A stretch of DNA of 64,000 bases from Saprospiraceae bacterium (lineage in GTDB: Bacteria; Bacteroidota; Bacteroidia; Chitinophagales; Saprospiraceae). Positions within the stretch are counted from its first letter, which is position 1. Each line of letters begins with the position of its first letter. Position numbers and translations under genes: made by a program. A model generated the notes under the pieces. That model saw only the letters and a program-made list of their open reading frames with translations, was not told where the DNA came from and searched no databases. Location of the stretch: contig JADJVK010000009.1 of assembly GCA_016710625.1 (NCBI GenBank), forward strand, positions 62,001 through 126,000. Reading direction: 5' to 3'. Shown piece by piece: positions 19,632 through 30,700 of the stretch.

Positions 19632-21023
19632 TTGTCATTAATTAAATCAATTTCCGGAATTAGAGGTACGATTGGAGGGGTATCCGGAGATAATTTAACT
19701 CCAATTGATGTAGTAAATTTTACCAGTTCGTATGGTAATTGGATTCTAAGTTTTCAAACTGAAAATCCTAAAGTCGTTATTGGTAGAGATGCAAGAATTT
19801 CTGGAGAAATAGTTCAATCTTTAGTAGTCAATACCTTAATTTCGATGGGTATTGATGTGATTGATGTAGGTTTGTCAACGACTCCTACAGTAGAAATGAT
19901 GGTTCCGAAATTCAATGCAAATGGCGGAATTATTGTAACAGCTAGTCATAATCCATCACAATGGAATGCACTAAAATTTTTGAATGACAAAGGTGAATTC
20001 ATTTCTGATGAAGTTGGTAAAGGCATTTTAACAACAGATCCAAATGAAATAAATTTTGTTACTGTAGATAAATTGGGTAAAATATCTTATTATCAAGATG
20101 CTATTCAAGATCATATTGATGCTATTTTGAAATTAGATTATTTGGTTGATTTACAGAAAATTAAAGATAGAAATTTCAAAGTTGTAATTGATGTAATCAA
20201 TTCTACTGGTGCAATTTCAATGGTTCCATTGTTGAAACAATTGAATTGTGAGGTTTTGGTAATAAATGGAGATATGAATGGAAATTTTGCTCATAATCCT
20301 GAACCTTTACCAGAACATTTAAATGAAATAAAAAAAGCAGTTACGACAAGTAAATCAGATTTAGGAATTGTAGTTGACCCAGATGTGGATAGAATTGCCT
20401 TTGTTTGTGAAGATGGCGAATTTTTTGGTGAAGAATATTCTTTGGTTGCAATTTCAGATTTTGTTTTAAATCATAAAAAAGGAGCTACCGTATCAAACTT
20501 ATCCTCTACAAAAGCATTGAAAGATGTTACAGAAAAGCATGGTTGTCAATATTTTGCGGCTGCCGTTGGAGAAGTTAACGTAGTTGAGAAAATGAAAGCA
20601 GTCAATGCTGTAATTGGCGGTGAAGGAAATGGAGGAATTATTTTTCCTGAATTACATTATGGTAGAGATGCATTACTTGGTGCTGCATTATTCTTATCTA
20701 GTTTAGCTCAATTTGGGAAAACGACTTCTTTTTATAGAAGTAAATTTCCAAATTACAATATGGTGAAAAGTAAAATTACTTTACCTGATGATGTAAATCT
20801 TGATCAAGTATTGATTGGATTGAAATCGAAATATCAAATGCAACCAATAAATACGATTGATGGGTTAAAAATTGAATTTGACAATGATTGGATTCATTTG
20901 AGAAAATCAAACACCGAACCGATCATAAGAGTATATGCTGAAAGTTATTCTGAAACAACTGCCAACAACTTAATTCAAAAAATTATTTCAGATATTAATT
21001 TGATTATCAAAGAATTAAATTAA
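19632..21023 (+). CDS. glmM: Phosphoglucosamine mutase-type phosphohexomutase
   Basis: Alpha-D-phosphohexomutase, most likely GlmM, converting glucosamine-6-phosphate to glucosamine-1-phosphate for peptidoglycan and LPS. Its 463 residues contain the catalytic phosphoserine loop TASHNPSQWN (about residue 102), the metal-binding loop DPDVDRIAF, the sugar loop GGEGNGGI and the phosphate-binding loop RKSNTEPIIRVYAES. The start is TTG: the first residues SLIKSISGIRGTIGG match the expected N-terminus and no ATG is available upstream. Phosphomannomutase activity cannot be excluded. The next gene begins directly after this stop, so the two are coupled. Confidence 0.9.
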   Translation: MSLIKSISGIRGTIGGVSGDNLTPIDVVNFTSSYGNWILSFQTENPKVVIGRDARISGEIVQSLVVNTLISMGIDVIDVGLSTTPTVEMMVPKFNANGGIIVTASHNPSQWNALKFLNDKGEFISDEVGKGILTTDPNEINFVTVDKLGKISYYQDAIQDHIDAILKLDYLVDLQKIKDRNFKVVIDVINSTGAISMVPLLKQLNCEVLVINGDMNGNFAHNPEPLPEHLNEIKKAVTTSKSDLGIVVDPDVDRIAFVCEDGEFFGEEYSLVAISDFVLNHKKGATVSNLSSTKALKDVTEKHGCQYFAAAVGEVNVVEKMKAVNAVIGGEGNGGIIFPELHYGRDALLGAALFLSSLAQFGKTTSFYRSKFPNYNMVKSKITLPDDVNLDQVLIGLKSKYQMQPINTIDGLKIEFDNDWIHLRKSNTEPIIRVYAESYSETTANNLIQKIISDINLIIKELN

Positions 21024-22144
21024 ATGAGTATTTATTTCGACAATGCAGCTACTACACCGATAAGTAAAGAAGTTTTGGATGAAATGTTACCTTATTTAAC
21101 TGTAAATTTTGGTAATCCTTCTTCCATCCACCAAAATGGTCGTAAAGTAAAGACTGCTATCGAAACTGCAAGAAAAATTATTGCTAAAGTTGTAAATGCT
21201 TCAATTGGTGAAATATTTTTTACTTCAGGTGGTACTGAATCAAACAATACTGCTCTAAAATCAGCTGTTCAATCACTTGGTATAGAAAGAATTATCACAT
21301 CTGTTACTGAGCATCCTTGTGTTTTAAATAGCATAAAACATATTCAAAAGTATCATAATATTGAAATTGTACATTTAGAGGTAGATCCTTTTGGGCGAAT
21401 AGATTATGATAAACTTGACGAAACATTAAAACAAAATGATAAGCTCACATTGGTTTCTTTGATGCATGGAAATAATGAAATTGGAACCATGATTGATTTG
21501 GATATTGTAAGTAATATTTGTCAGCAAAATAAAGCTCTATTTCATACAGATGCCGTTCAAACCGTTGGTCATTTTAAAATTGATTTGCAAAAACAAAAAT
21601 TCATTTCTTATCAGCTTCTGCACATAAATTTCATGGACCAAAAGGGATCGGATTTTTATATATTAACAATGATATAAAAATAGATCCATTCATTGATGGT
21701 GGTGGACAAGAAAGAAATATGAGAAGTGGAACAGAAAATGTTGCTAATATTGTTGGATTATCAAAAGCACTTGAACTTTATGATTTTGAAATAGTAGAGA
21801 GAACAAATCAAATATCACAAATAAAAGCATATTTCATTGAGCAACTTAAGCAAAATAAATTTGATTTCGAGATAAATGGAGCTATTGAAAAATCACTTTA
21901 TACCGTTTTGAGTATCAGTTTGCCAAGAAATGAAAAATCTGATATGTTATTAATGTTGTTAGATATTGATGGAGTTTGTGTTTCTGGGGGATCAGCATGT
22001 AGCTCTGGAGCTGAGACCAAAAGTCATGTCATCGAAGCTCTCAATAATAAAGATGATAGAAGAACCATTAGATTTTCTTTTTCACATTATAATACTAAAA
22101 TCGAGGTTGATAATGTCATAAATTTGTTAAAAAAATATATTTAA
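21024..22144 (+). CDS. Cysteine desulfurase, NifS/IscS family (frame-restored)
   Basis: PLP enzyme that removes sulfur from cysteine for Fe-S clusters or tRNA thiolation. Family marks run throughout: YFDNAATTPISKEV at the N-terminus, TSGGTESNN, HTDAVQTVGH, the PLP lysine in SAHKFHGPKG (about residue 200), MRSGTENV and the persulfide Cys in SGGSACSSGAE (about 326). As read, the frame breaks at 21677, and a second open segment begins near 21719. One base missing in the AAAAATT stretch at 21595-21601 restores FLSASAHKFHGPKGIGF, joining both halves into about 373 residues. A break through the PLP lysine would kill an essential enzyme, which favours sequencing error. It abuts glmM. Confidence 0.9.
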
Positions 22145-22238
22145 CAAAAATTATTAAATAAAATCTTGAAATTCTGCAACAAACCTATAATTTTACAGAA
22201 TATTATAAAATTTATGTTTAATTCCTAACTTTATTAAA

Positions 22239-23816
22239 ATGAGAAATATTTTCTTTTCTTTATTACTTTTATTTGTAGGTAGTAACTTGATGGCACAGAG
22301 ATGTGGAGTTACTCCTGAGGATAATATGAAAATCACTATTGATTTATTAAAAAATAAGGCTGATGTTGCTAAAGGCATTATTTATGAAAGAGGAACTGCA
22401 TATGTTCCAATTAAATTTCATTTAGTTGCAAATGACGATGGTACTACAAAGGTTGCAGAGTCTAAAATATTTGATTTATTGTGTGGTTTAAATGCAAATT
22501 ATTCAAATGTTGGTTTACAATTTTATATTAGTGATGGTTTTAATTATATAAATGACACAAGAATCAATACTACTCCTAAGGATGGATTTAGTGCTTTATT
22601 TATCAAAGCAAAAAAGGTTTCAAATGCAATCAATGTTTTTATTGTAACTGATATAGATGAAGCATCTGGTCAAAACGGTGAAATATTAGGTTTTGCTGAT
22701 TATGATGGAGATTATTTAGTTGTTTTGAAAAAGGAGTGCAAAAAAGAAGCTTCAACTATTTCTCATGAATTGGGTCATTATTTTTCATTATTACATACTC
22801 ATAATGGCTGGGATGGTCATCCTTATGATGTTGCTGTTGATGGGATGAAAGTTGGTTTGTATTCTCCTGTTCAAGGAGTTAAAAAAGGTTATTACCCTGG
22901 ACAACAACCAACAACTTCATTGAAAAATGAATGTCAAAGTGGATTTGAGTGTGATATTAGAGGTGATTATATTTGTGATACTCCCCCTGATTATGCAATG
23001 GGAGAAGCTTGGTGGAATAATAATTGTTCTAAATGGACTCCAATTGTAATTTCTCCTTGTGGAGATACTGTTCACCCTCAAGAAATTAATTACATGGGTT
23101 ATTTTTCAAATTGTACTAGTTATAAATTTACACCAATGCAAATTACTCAATTAGTTGCAAGTTATAATAGTACAAGAAGAAATTATATTAGAACTAATAT
23201 TGCACCAGTTACAACCAATGGTAATGTTACAGATTTAGCTACAGATTTTTCTCCAGCTGCTAATACTACAACTCCTTTTAGTAATAAAGTTGATTTAGAC
23301 TGGAGTGATGTTCCTAATGCAACTCATTATTATTTAGAAATTGCATTAATTGATTTCTTAGGAGACTATGAAAGAAAAGTGCTAACAAAATCTGATTTTA
23401 CGTTTACAACCTATTTAGGAAATCCAATTGTTGCTAATAAATCATATGTTTGGAGAGTAAAAGCATTTAATAATTTATATACTTGTGCTAATATATCATC
23501 AAAAATAAAATTCACAACTGGTATATCAAATGCAAATTTAGATTTACCTGAAAATGTATCTGATTGGTCAGTTTATCCAAATCCTAGTAAGTTTGGAAAT
23601 ACAACACAATTGCAAATTGATGCGACTAAAAATTTAGAACCAGTTGTTGAGATTTATGATGCATTAGGAAGAAAACTTTTGACTAAAAATGTTCAAGTTC
23701 AAATTGGACCTAATAATATTAATTTAGAAACTGAGAATTTCAAATCAGGTTTGTATTTTGTAACGATAAAACTGGATAATAAAATATATAGTAAAAAGCT
23801 ATATTTCGTAGATTAA
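22239..23816 (+). CDS. Secreted M43-type metalloprotease with T9SS type A sorting domain
   Basis: Zinc metalloprotease exported by the type IX secretion system, 525 residues. Signal peptide MRNIFFSLLLLFVGSNLMAQ, then a pro-region starting RCGVTPEDN, then the catalytic domain with HELGHYFSLLH (zinc ligands H176, H180, H186) and a Met-turn region INYMGYFSN. The enclosed Cys-rich loop (CDIRGDYICDTPPDY) is typical of pappalysin/M43 enzymes. A fibronectin-like module follows (about 345-430), then a type A C-terminal domain (WSVYPNPSKFGN to SGLYFVTIKLDNKIYSKKL). The frame is intact. It is the first of two tandem paralogues; a third sits inside the giant gene at 33424. Role: extracellular protein degradation, target unknown. 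Confidence 0.9.
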   Translation: MRNIFFSLLLLFVGSNLMAQRCGVTPEDNMKITIDLLKNKADVAKGIIYERGTAYVPIKFHLVANDDGTTKVAESKIFDLLCGLNANYSNVGLQFYISDGFNYINDTRINTTPKDGFSALFIKAKKVSNAINVFIVTDIDEASGQNGEILGFADYDGDYLVVLKKECKKEASTISHELGHYFSLLHTHNGWDGHPYDVAVDGMKVGLYSPVQGVKKGYYPGQQPTTSLKNECQSGFECDIRGDYICDTPPDYAMGEAWWNNNCSKWTPIVISPCGDTVHPQEINYMGYFSNCTSYKFTPMQITQLVASYNSTRRNYIRTNIAPVTTNGNVTDLATDFSPAANTTTPFSNKVDLDWSDVPNATHYYLEIALIDFLGDYERKVLTKSDFTFTTYLGNPIVANKSYVWRVKAFNNLYTCANISSKIKFTTGISNANLDLPENVSDWSVYPNPSKFGNTTQLQIDATKNLEPVVEIYDALGRKLLTKNVQVQIGPNNINLETENFKSGLYFVTIKLDNKIYSKKLYFVD

Positions 23817-23840
23817 TTATCAAAAAGCTTTAAAAATTGA

Positions 23841-23876
23841 AGGATGAAACTTATATTTGAGTTTCATCCTTTTTTT
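23841..23876 (+). terminator. Terminator hairpin abutting the next start codon
   Basis: AGGATGAAAC (23841-23850) pairs perfectly with GTTTCATCCT (23861-23870) across a ten-base loop, then a run of T up to 23876. The ATG of the second protease follows at 23877 with no spacer. It ends the first protease transcript and must be read through, or bypassed, for the second. Confidence 0.8.
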
Positions 23877-25388
23877 ATGCGAAAAATTATCATATTATCA
23901 ATTATTGCTTTTTCTTTTATGAATATAGCAATTTCCCAAGAAGAAGTTCATCCATGTGGTACTCCTAATTATTTTTCAGATTGGGACCTTGAATATTCAG
24001 CACACCCAGAAAAATTCACTAGAGGTGGCGATTCTATTTTGTATATTCCATTATCGCTACATAATGTTGGCTCAGACCAAGGTTCAGGTTATTTGCAAAA
24101 TTCAAGAATTTTAGAATCACTTTGTAGAATAAATGAAGATTTCAAACCAGCAAATATTCAGTTTTTTTTAGCAGGAAATATTACATATATAAATAATTCT
24201 GCATGGAATAATCATCAAGAAATATTAACTGGGGCTGATATGATGTTAAAAAATAATATTAAAAATTCAGTTAATATTTATTATAATAGTACAGCTGCTG
24301 GAAATGGTGGATATAATTTACCATATGCTGGTATATCTATGTTGAAAACTTTTGTAAATGCAACAGCTCATACATTAACTCATGAATTGGGTCATGCATT
24401 CTCAGTTCAACATACATTTTTAGGTTGGGAAGGCAAAGTATATGACAATAATTTTTACAAAACACCTGCTCCTCAGAAGGTTACATATGACTATACTCTT
24501 TTTAAAGATAGTTTAATAACAAATAAAACAATAATTGATACTGCATTTGTTGAATTAGTTGATGGATCTAATTGTGCAATTGCTGCAGATAAAACTTGTG
24601 ATACGAAAGCGGATTATTTAGCTTATAGATGGCCATGTAATTCAGATGGTACATCTATGCAGTTGCAAAAAGACCCAAATGGTGCTGATTTTAGATCTGA
24701 TGGTACACTTTATATGACTTATTCCAATGATGCCTGTCAAAATAGATTTTCAAATGATCAGATTGCAAGGATGAGGGCAAATATTTTAAACAAAAAGAAA
24801 GATATGTTGTATAATCAATCCCCTCCAATTGTTATTTCAACTAATCCAATTTTAATATTTCCGATTGATAGCCAAATAGTTCAATATGATAATGTAAAAT
24901 TGAATTGGGATGCTACACCAAATGCAACTTCTTATTTGGTTCATTTAAGCAGATTTAAAGCAATGGATATTTTGGAAGTTGATACTATCGTTACTGCAAA
25001 TAGTTTGAATGTAAAGAAATTAATTAAGGATAGAGTGTATTACTGGAGAGTAAAACCATTTAATGAAAAATATTTTTGTACGAATTATACAACTCAATTA
25101 TTTAGAACGGTAGATTTTACAAATAATATAGACATTGAAGAAATTGGACTTGAATTATATCCAAATCCTATTAGTATGGGCAATGATATTCAAATCATTA
25201 ATAATAATTTGAAGGAAGATACAAACTTGAAAATTTATAATACAAATGGAGAGTTAATTAATAATCAAACAATTGATGGCAATTCGACGATGATTCATAT
25301 TCCTGAAAATTTAAGTACAGGGCTTTATTTATTACAATTCAATCAAAAAAATAAAGTAGTAGTTAAAAAAATAAATATAGTAAACTAA
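23877..25388 (+). CDS. Second secreted M43-type metalloprotease with T9SS type A sorting domain
   Basis: Tandem paralogue of the preceding protease, about 503 residues. I start at ATG 23877 because MRKIIILSIIAFSFMNIAISQ is a good signal peptide; an in-frame ATG at 23844 lies within a terminator hairpin. The catalytic motif is HELGHAFSVQH (H169, H173, H179), and the region before the Met-turn (LYMTYSNDACQNRF) is longer than in the first copy and rich in Lys, Thr and Asp. A fibronectin-like module with VYYWRVKPFNEKYFCT and a type A sorting domain (LELYPNPISMGND to STGLYLLQFNQ) follow, as in the first copy. Divergence between copies suggests different substrates. Confidence 0.88.
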   Translation: MRKIIILSIIAFSFMNIAISQEEVHPCGTPNYFSDWDLEYSAHPEKFTRGGDSILYIPLSLHNVGSDQGSGYLQNSRILESLCRINEDFKPANIQFFLAGNITYINNSAWNNHQEILTGADMMLKNNIKNSVNIYYNSTAAGNGGYNLPYAGISMLKTFVNATAHTLTHELGHAFSVQHTFLGWEGKVYDNNFYKTPAPQKVTYDYTLFKDSLITNKTIIDTAFVELVDGSNCAIAADKTCDTKADYLAYRWPCNSDGTSMQLQKDPNGADFRSDGTLYMTYSNDACQNRFSNDQIARMRANILNKKKDMLYNQSPPIVISTNPILIFPIDSQIVQYDNVKLNWDATPNATSYLVHLSRFKAMDILEVDTIVTANSLNVKKLIKDRVYYWRVKPFNEKYFCTNYTTQLFRTVDFTNNIDIEEIGLELYPNPISMGNDIQIINNNLKEDTNLKIYNTNGELINNQTIDGNSTMIHIPENLSTGLYLLQFNQKNKVVVKKINIVN

Positions 25389-25400
25389 AAAACATTTGGA

Positions 25401-26749
25401 TTGAAAATTTCACAGTTAAAACCAACTTACAAGAACATTCTATTAATTTCACTACCGATCATGTTGGGTAGTGCTGCACAAAATGTGATCGCATTAACAG
25501 ATTCCATTTTACTTTATCATCTAAGTGAGCCTGATTTTGAAGCAATTGGCATATCAGGTGTATTTTATTTGACAATAGCAGCTATTGGTTATGGATTCTC
25601 CAAAGGTGGTCAAATAATAATTGCCCGAAGAATGGGTGAAAGTAATTATGAAGGAATAAGAAGAACCTTTTATGATATGCTAATTTTCGAGTTTATTTTA
25701 GCTATTATCATGTTTTGTTTTATTAAATTTTTATCACCAATCATATTTCAGTATTTTGTAGAATCACCAATTGTTTTGCAAAAATGCCAAGAATATTTAA
25801 GTTCAAGATCCTATGGGATTTTCTTTAGTTATCTAGGTGTAGCACTCATTTCAACCTATACAGGTATTGCAAAAACTTGGTTTGTGATGATTGATACGAT
25901 ATTTCTTGCAATTGTTAATTATTTTCTTTGTGTAGGACTAATTTTTGGTAAATGGGGATTACCGGCTTTGGGTATATCTGGTGCTGGTTATGCCAGTAGT
26001 ATTGCAGAAATGTTGGCTTTATCTTATTTGTCATCTATATGTATTTTGATTCAAGTGCTAAAAAACTAAATCTATTTAAAGTAATAAAGCCAGAATTAAA
26101 GGAAACCAAAAATCTAATTGTTTTATCATTACCGATTGTAGCACAGTCTGTTGTAGGGCTAGGATGTTGGTTTGTTTTCTTCGGATTTATCGATAATCTC
26201 GGAGATAGAGCATTGTCTATAACAAATATTGTTAGAATGATCTATTTATGTTTATCTATTCCATGTTGGGGATTTTCTTCTGGAATTAATACCATAGTTA
26301 GTAATTTAATTGGACAAGATAAATATGATTTAGTAATTCCGAGTATTCATAAAACGATTCTTTTATGTTTATCCATCACAGCAATAATTTCAATTCCAAT
26401 TATTCTTTTCCCAACAGCCATAATGCCTTATATTTTGGGAGATTCTGGAAATAGTTCGATTTTAGAATTTGCAATCCCTACGATTCATTTATTATCCATA
26501 ATTTTATTATTCTTTGTAATTGGTGGAATATATTTTAATGGTATGGCAGGCACTGGGGCTACTATAAATGGTTTGTTTTTACAAATATTTTCAGCTGTAG
26601 CATATTTAGTAATTGCTTATTTAATTGTAAACAAAAAAAATAGTACAGTTGAATTAGCTTGGACTGCAGAAATATATTATTGGATAATTATGATTATTTT
26701 TACCCTGAAATATATGTACTCTAAAAAATGGATTCATTTAAAGGTATAA
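25401..26749 (+). CDS. MATE family efflux transporter (frame-restored)
   Basis: Inner-membrane cation-coupled multidrug/toxin exporter with about twelve membrane segments in two homologous halves. The start is TTG (KISQLKPTYKNILLISLPIM), twelve bases after the protease stop. The first half has GISGVFYLTIAAIGYGFSKG, the second WGFSSGINTIVSNLIGQ, equivalent positions in the MATE fold. As read, two frames (25401-26069 and 26039-26749) overlap. One missing base near 26036-26040 restores continuity through SYLSSI to YFDSSAKKLN, giving about 449 residues, the standard length. The break falls in the cytoplasmic linker between halves. The following pseudouridine synthase starts three bases after its stop. 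Substrate unknown. Confidence 0.87.
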
Positions 26750-26752
26750 ATA

Positions 26753-27478
26753 ATGATACAACCAGAGATAATTTTTGAAGATAATGATTTGATTGTTGTG
26801 AATAAACCATCTGGCTGGTTGAGTATTCCCGATAGATTTGATCCATCCAAACCTAATTTAATTTCATTCTTTCAGAAATTAAATAAATCAGTTCTCATCG
26901 TTCATCGAATTGATAGAGAAACTAGTGGGTTAATCATCTTTGCCAAGAATGAAGATGCACATCGATCATTGAATCAACAAATGATGGATAAAACTGCAGA
27001 AAAATATTATTGGGCACTTACAGAAGGTGTTGGTAGTCCGCCAATCGGTGAAATTAATCAGCCTATTGCAGAAAGTATGACTAGGTCAGGAACGATGTTA
27101 ATTGCTAATAGAGGAAAAGACTCATTGACAACCTATCAAACAATTGAAAATTTTAAGCATTTCACTTTATTAGAAGTTCGGATACATACAGGAAGAATGC
27201 ACCAAGTTAGGGTACATCTGCAATCTATTGGTTACCCATTGGCTGTAGATAGCATTTATGGAAGAAGAGAAAGTATTGCTATAACTGATATTAAAACGAA
27301 AAAATTGCATTTGCCAAAATATCAAACAGAAGCCAAACCAATGATTGATAGAATTACATTACATGCAAAAAAACTAATAATTTCACATCCAGTTTCCAAT
27401 GAAATAATGACGTTTGAAGCCCCTATTCATAAGGATTTTAAAGCTGTTTTGGATCAATTAAGAAAATGGGCTTCTTAA
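26753..27478 (+). CDS. RluA-family pseudouridine synthase
   Basis: Converts uridine to pseudouridine in rRNA or tRNA; 241 residues, at the short end of the RluA/RsuA range and without an S4 domain. The catalytic Asp is in HRIDRETSGLIIFAKN (about residue 56), with KTAEKYYWAL and the RIHTGRMHQVRVHL motif downstream, plus YPLAVDSIYG. The second motif region has an internal extension (TKKLHLPKYQTEAKPM). Target sites cannot be assigned. It is translated right after the MATE gene, so they share a transcript. A 252-base AT-rich gap follows; I see only a promoter candidate in it. Confidence 0.9.
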   Translation: MIQPEIIFEDNDLIVVNKPSGWLSIPDRFDPSKPNLISFFQKLNKSVLIVHRIDRETSGLIIFAKNEDAHRSLNQQMMDKTAEKYYWALTEGVGSPPIGEINQPIAESMTRSGTMLIANRGKDSLTTYQTIENFKHFTLLEVRIHTGRMHQVRVHLQSIGYPLAVDSIYGRRESIAITDIKTKKLHLPKYQTEAKPMIDRITLHAKKLIISHPVSNEIMTFEAPIHKDFKAVLDQLRKWAS

Positions 27479-27632
27479 TAAATACTTAAATTTATGTAAT
27501 TTAAATGTTGTGACTTTTCCTTTGATTTCCTCCATTTTAATTATTTGTTCTTATGTTATTGATTTATAATTATTTATAAAAGTAGCGTTAAATCAATTAA
27601 TTTTTTTATTTTTAAATTAATCTTATTAGCCT

Positions 27633-27640
27633 TATCTTTG
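27633..27640 (+). promoter_or_regulatory. Candidate -7 element of the PKD giant gene
   Basis: TATCTTTG, an exact TAnnTTTG match, about 90 bases before the start at 27731. The implied leader is roughly 80 bases; no TTG -33 element is evident. Confidence 0.4.
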
Positions 27641-27730
27641 TGACAAATTGAATTTGATATAATGTTATTAGGTTCAATAACAGGACTTTATAAAACTTTA
27701 CCCAGCTAACTTTTTTTACCCTTATATGTA

Positions 27731-30700
27731 ATGAATTTTTACTCAATGAATCGATTACTTTTATTGATTTATTTTATTATCGCACAATTTACTATATCAG
27801 CTCAGATAAAAGCTGATTTTGTGGCTAATCAAACCAGTGGATGCGGCTCGATACAAGTTTCTTTTACCAATAAGTCATCTTCTTCTTTTGGAAAAATTAT
27901 TAGTTATTCATGGGATTTAGGTGGAGTAAAATCCACTTTGGAAAACCCTGGCAGAATATTTTCTACACCTGGTTTTTATGATATTTGTTTAACTGTTACT
28001 GACGAAAAGGGAAATACTAACACAGAATGTAAAAAACAATTCATACAAGTTTTTAAACTTCCAGCACCCGATTTTTCAATAGATAAAAAAAGTGGATGTG
28101 TTCCACTAAATGTATCGTTTTTTGATAAAACATTAATTGGTAGTAGTAACATTTATAAATGGATTTGGGATATTGGCGGAGAAAAAGGCGTTGTTATTGA
28201 TACTATCGGTAATTTGAATTTGTCAAATACCTACCAAAATGCTGGTATTTACAAGGCAAGTTTGACTGTGATTGACAAAAATGGCTGTTCTCAGACAATT
28301 TCTAAAAATAATTTAATAACAGTATTTGAAAATCCTAATTTAGAATTAGTTCAGTCAGATTATTTTAGTTGTTTACCACCATTTTCACCAAAATTTGAAA
28401 TCAAATATCCTTCAATTGATGTTGACTATAATTGGACTTTTTCAAATGGACAAAAATTGGTTGGAAATATTGTCCAACCATCTTTTGATCAAAATGGATC
28501 TTATTCAATTTCTATTTCAGCAAAAAATAGAATAACTGGTTGTGAAAATACCAAAGTTTATTCCAATAGTGTTAATGTTGGAAATGAGGTAGTTATTGAT
28601 TTTCAAACTACAAGAAATTGTATAAATACTAATTTGTTGTTCTCTGATAAATCTAACATTAAAGCAGATTCGATAAAATGGGACTTTGATGATGGAACTT
28701 ATTCTAACGAAAAAGAAGTGGCTCATTCCTATCTATCAGAGGGTTGTTATAAAATAAGTTTGACAAGATTTCTAAATGGATGTGAAACGAAAAAAACTTT
28801 AGATACTTGTGTTAAAATATTCAAACCAGCAAAAATTGATTTAAATATTTCCCCAAAGAATGATTGTACAATTCCTAAAACGATCAACTTTAAATATGTA
28901 TCTCAAGATAGTATTTTGAATACAATTTGGAAATTAGATTCTCAAATTATTGGTACTACCCAAAATACTTCTTTTAACATAAACCAATATGGTCGCTATC
29001 CATTTACTTTATATGTTGAAGATTTAAATCATTGTGAATCTATTTTTATTGATACCATTAATATACAAAAATTAACTGCAAAATTATCAAAATCAAAAAT
29101 AGAAGGATGTAAACCTTTAACTTTTACTTTAACAGATAGCTCACTTACAGATAGCCCAATTACAAATTGGTATTGGGAAGTAAATGGGAAAATTGATTCG
29201 AATTCTACACCTACTTTCACTATAACGGATACAGGAGTTTATAATATTAAACTAGCTGTAAAAAACTTATCGGGTTGTTCAGATACCATTTTGTTAAAAG
29301 ATATTATTAAAGTAGGTCAACCACCTATTTTAGATATTTTGGTCACACCTAAAAAAAGTTGTTTAATTGATTCCCTTCAATTTATTTATAACGGAACTAA
29401 CAATGCTAATAAATTTTATTGGCAATTTGGAGATAGTACAAATTCCATTTTAAAAAATCCTTGGCATACTTATAATAATTTTGGTTTCTTTGATGTGTCT
29501 TTAATTGCCTATCATTACAATTGTCCGAGTTCAATTTTTAAACCCAATTTTGTTGAATTATTTGCACCTTTAGCAGCATTTGATGTAATCAGGAGTTGCT
29601 CCAATCCATTAAATATTCAATTTGTTGACAAATCAATATTAGCTGATAGTATTTGGTGGGATTTTGGTATATCTAATTCATTTACTGATACTTCTACCCT
29701 ATCTAATCCATCATTTATCTATCCCGATACCGGGTCATATACAGTTACTTTATTTGCAAAAAATGATAGTACAGGATGTACTCACATCAAAAAACAAGAG
29801 ATAAGAATTTATCAACCTATTCCTAATTTTACGATTGATACTTTATTGGGATGTTCCCCATTAACGATAAAACTTCAGAATATTTCTAAATATACAGATA
29901 CCATCAAATGGTTTTCCCTTACTGGTAAATTAGAGTCTGATATGCTGGATTCGACCAAAATTACATTTGAAAAACCAGGGGCTTATAACGATTTTGGAAT
30001 AATTGTTAAAGACAAAAATGGTTGTATTGACTCTTTGTTTTCAAAAGATACTGTTAAAGCTAATAATATTATTCCCAAAATTTTTATCAACAATCATGAA
30101 GGTTGTTTGCCCCTAAACCTTAATATTAAGGATAGTTCATATACCTATTTCTCAAATATAACTAGCAGAAAATGGCTGATTGATAGTATTTTGTATAGTT
30201 TTAAAGATAGTAGTTTTATATTAAATGAAGCTAAATCAATTGCTATAGAATTGCAATTACTGGATGATTTTGGTTGTAAAGGTGTTTTATTTGACACTAT
30301 TTCGGGATTTAGACCAATTCCGATTATGGAATTTGATACTATTTTTTGTTCCAACATTCCTATTGATTTCAAATGCAATAGTCAGGGTGAAAAGTTGAAT
30401 TATTTCTGGGATTTTGGAAACGGGATGATTTCGGCTGAGCGGAATCCTTCAATAAAATTTTCTATTGAAGGTACATTTAAAGTTTGTTTGACAGTTTCTG
30501 AAAATAATATTTGTGATAGTACATTATGTAAAAATCTTACAATAAAAAACCCGAAAGCTGATTTTCTGGTGGATAAAAATTTCGGAGAATGTCCTCCATT
30601 ATTTACAAATTTTACCAATTTATCTTTAAATTCAAATTCGTTTATTTGGAATTTCGGTGATAGTAGCGGTATATCAAATCTTAACATACCATCTCATGTT

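Noticed and set aside
21594..21602. Programmed ribosomal frameshifting in the cysteine desulfurase (and the other split genes)
   Set aside because: Programmed sites usually need a slippery heptamer and a downstream stem; I see no consistent element, and at least eleven genes share only homopolymer context, so assembly error is the simpler reading.
22145..22238. Hairpin attcTG/CAgaat before the first protease
   Set aside because: Six pairs with a 17-base loop and no T tract; too weak to call a terminator.
27480..27520. Short inverted repeat (ttaaatt/aatttaa) after the pseudouridine synthase
   Set aside because: Seven A/T pairs without a T tract; expected by chance at this composition.
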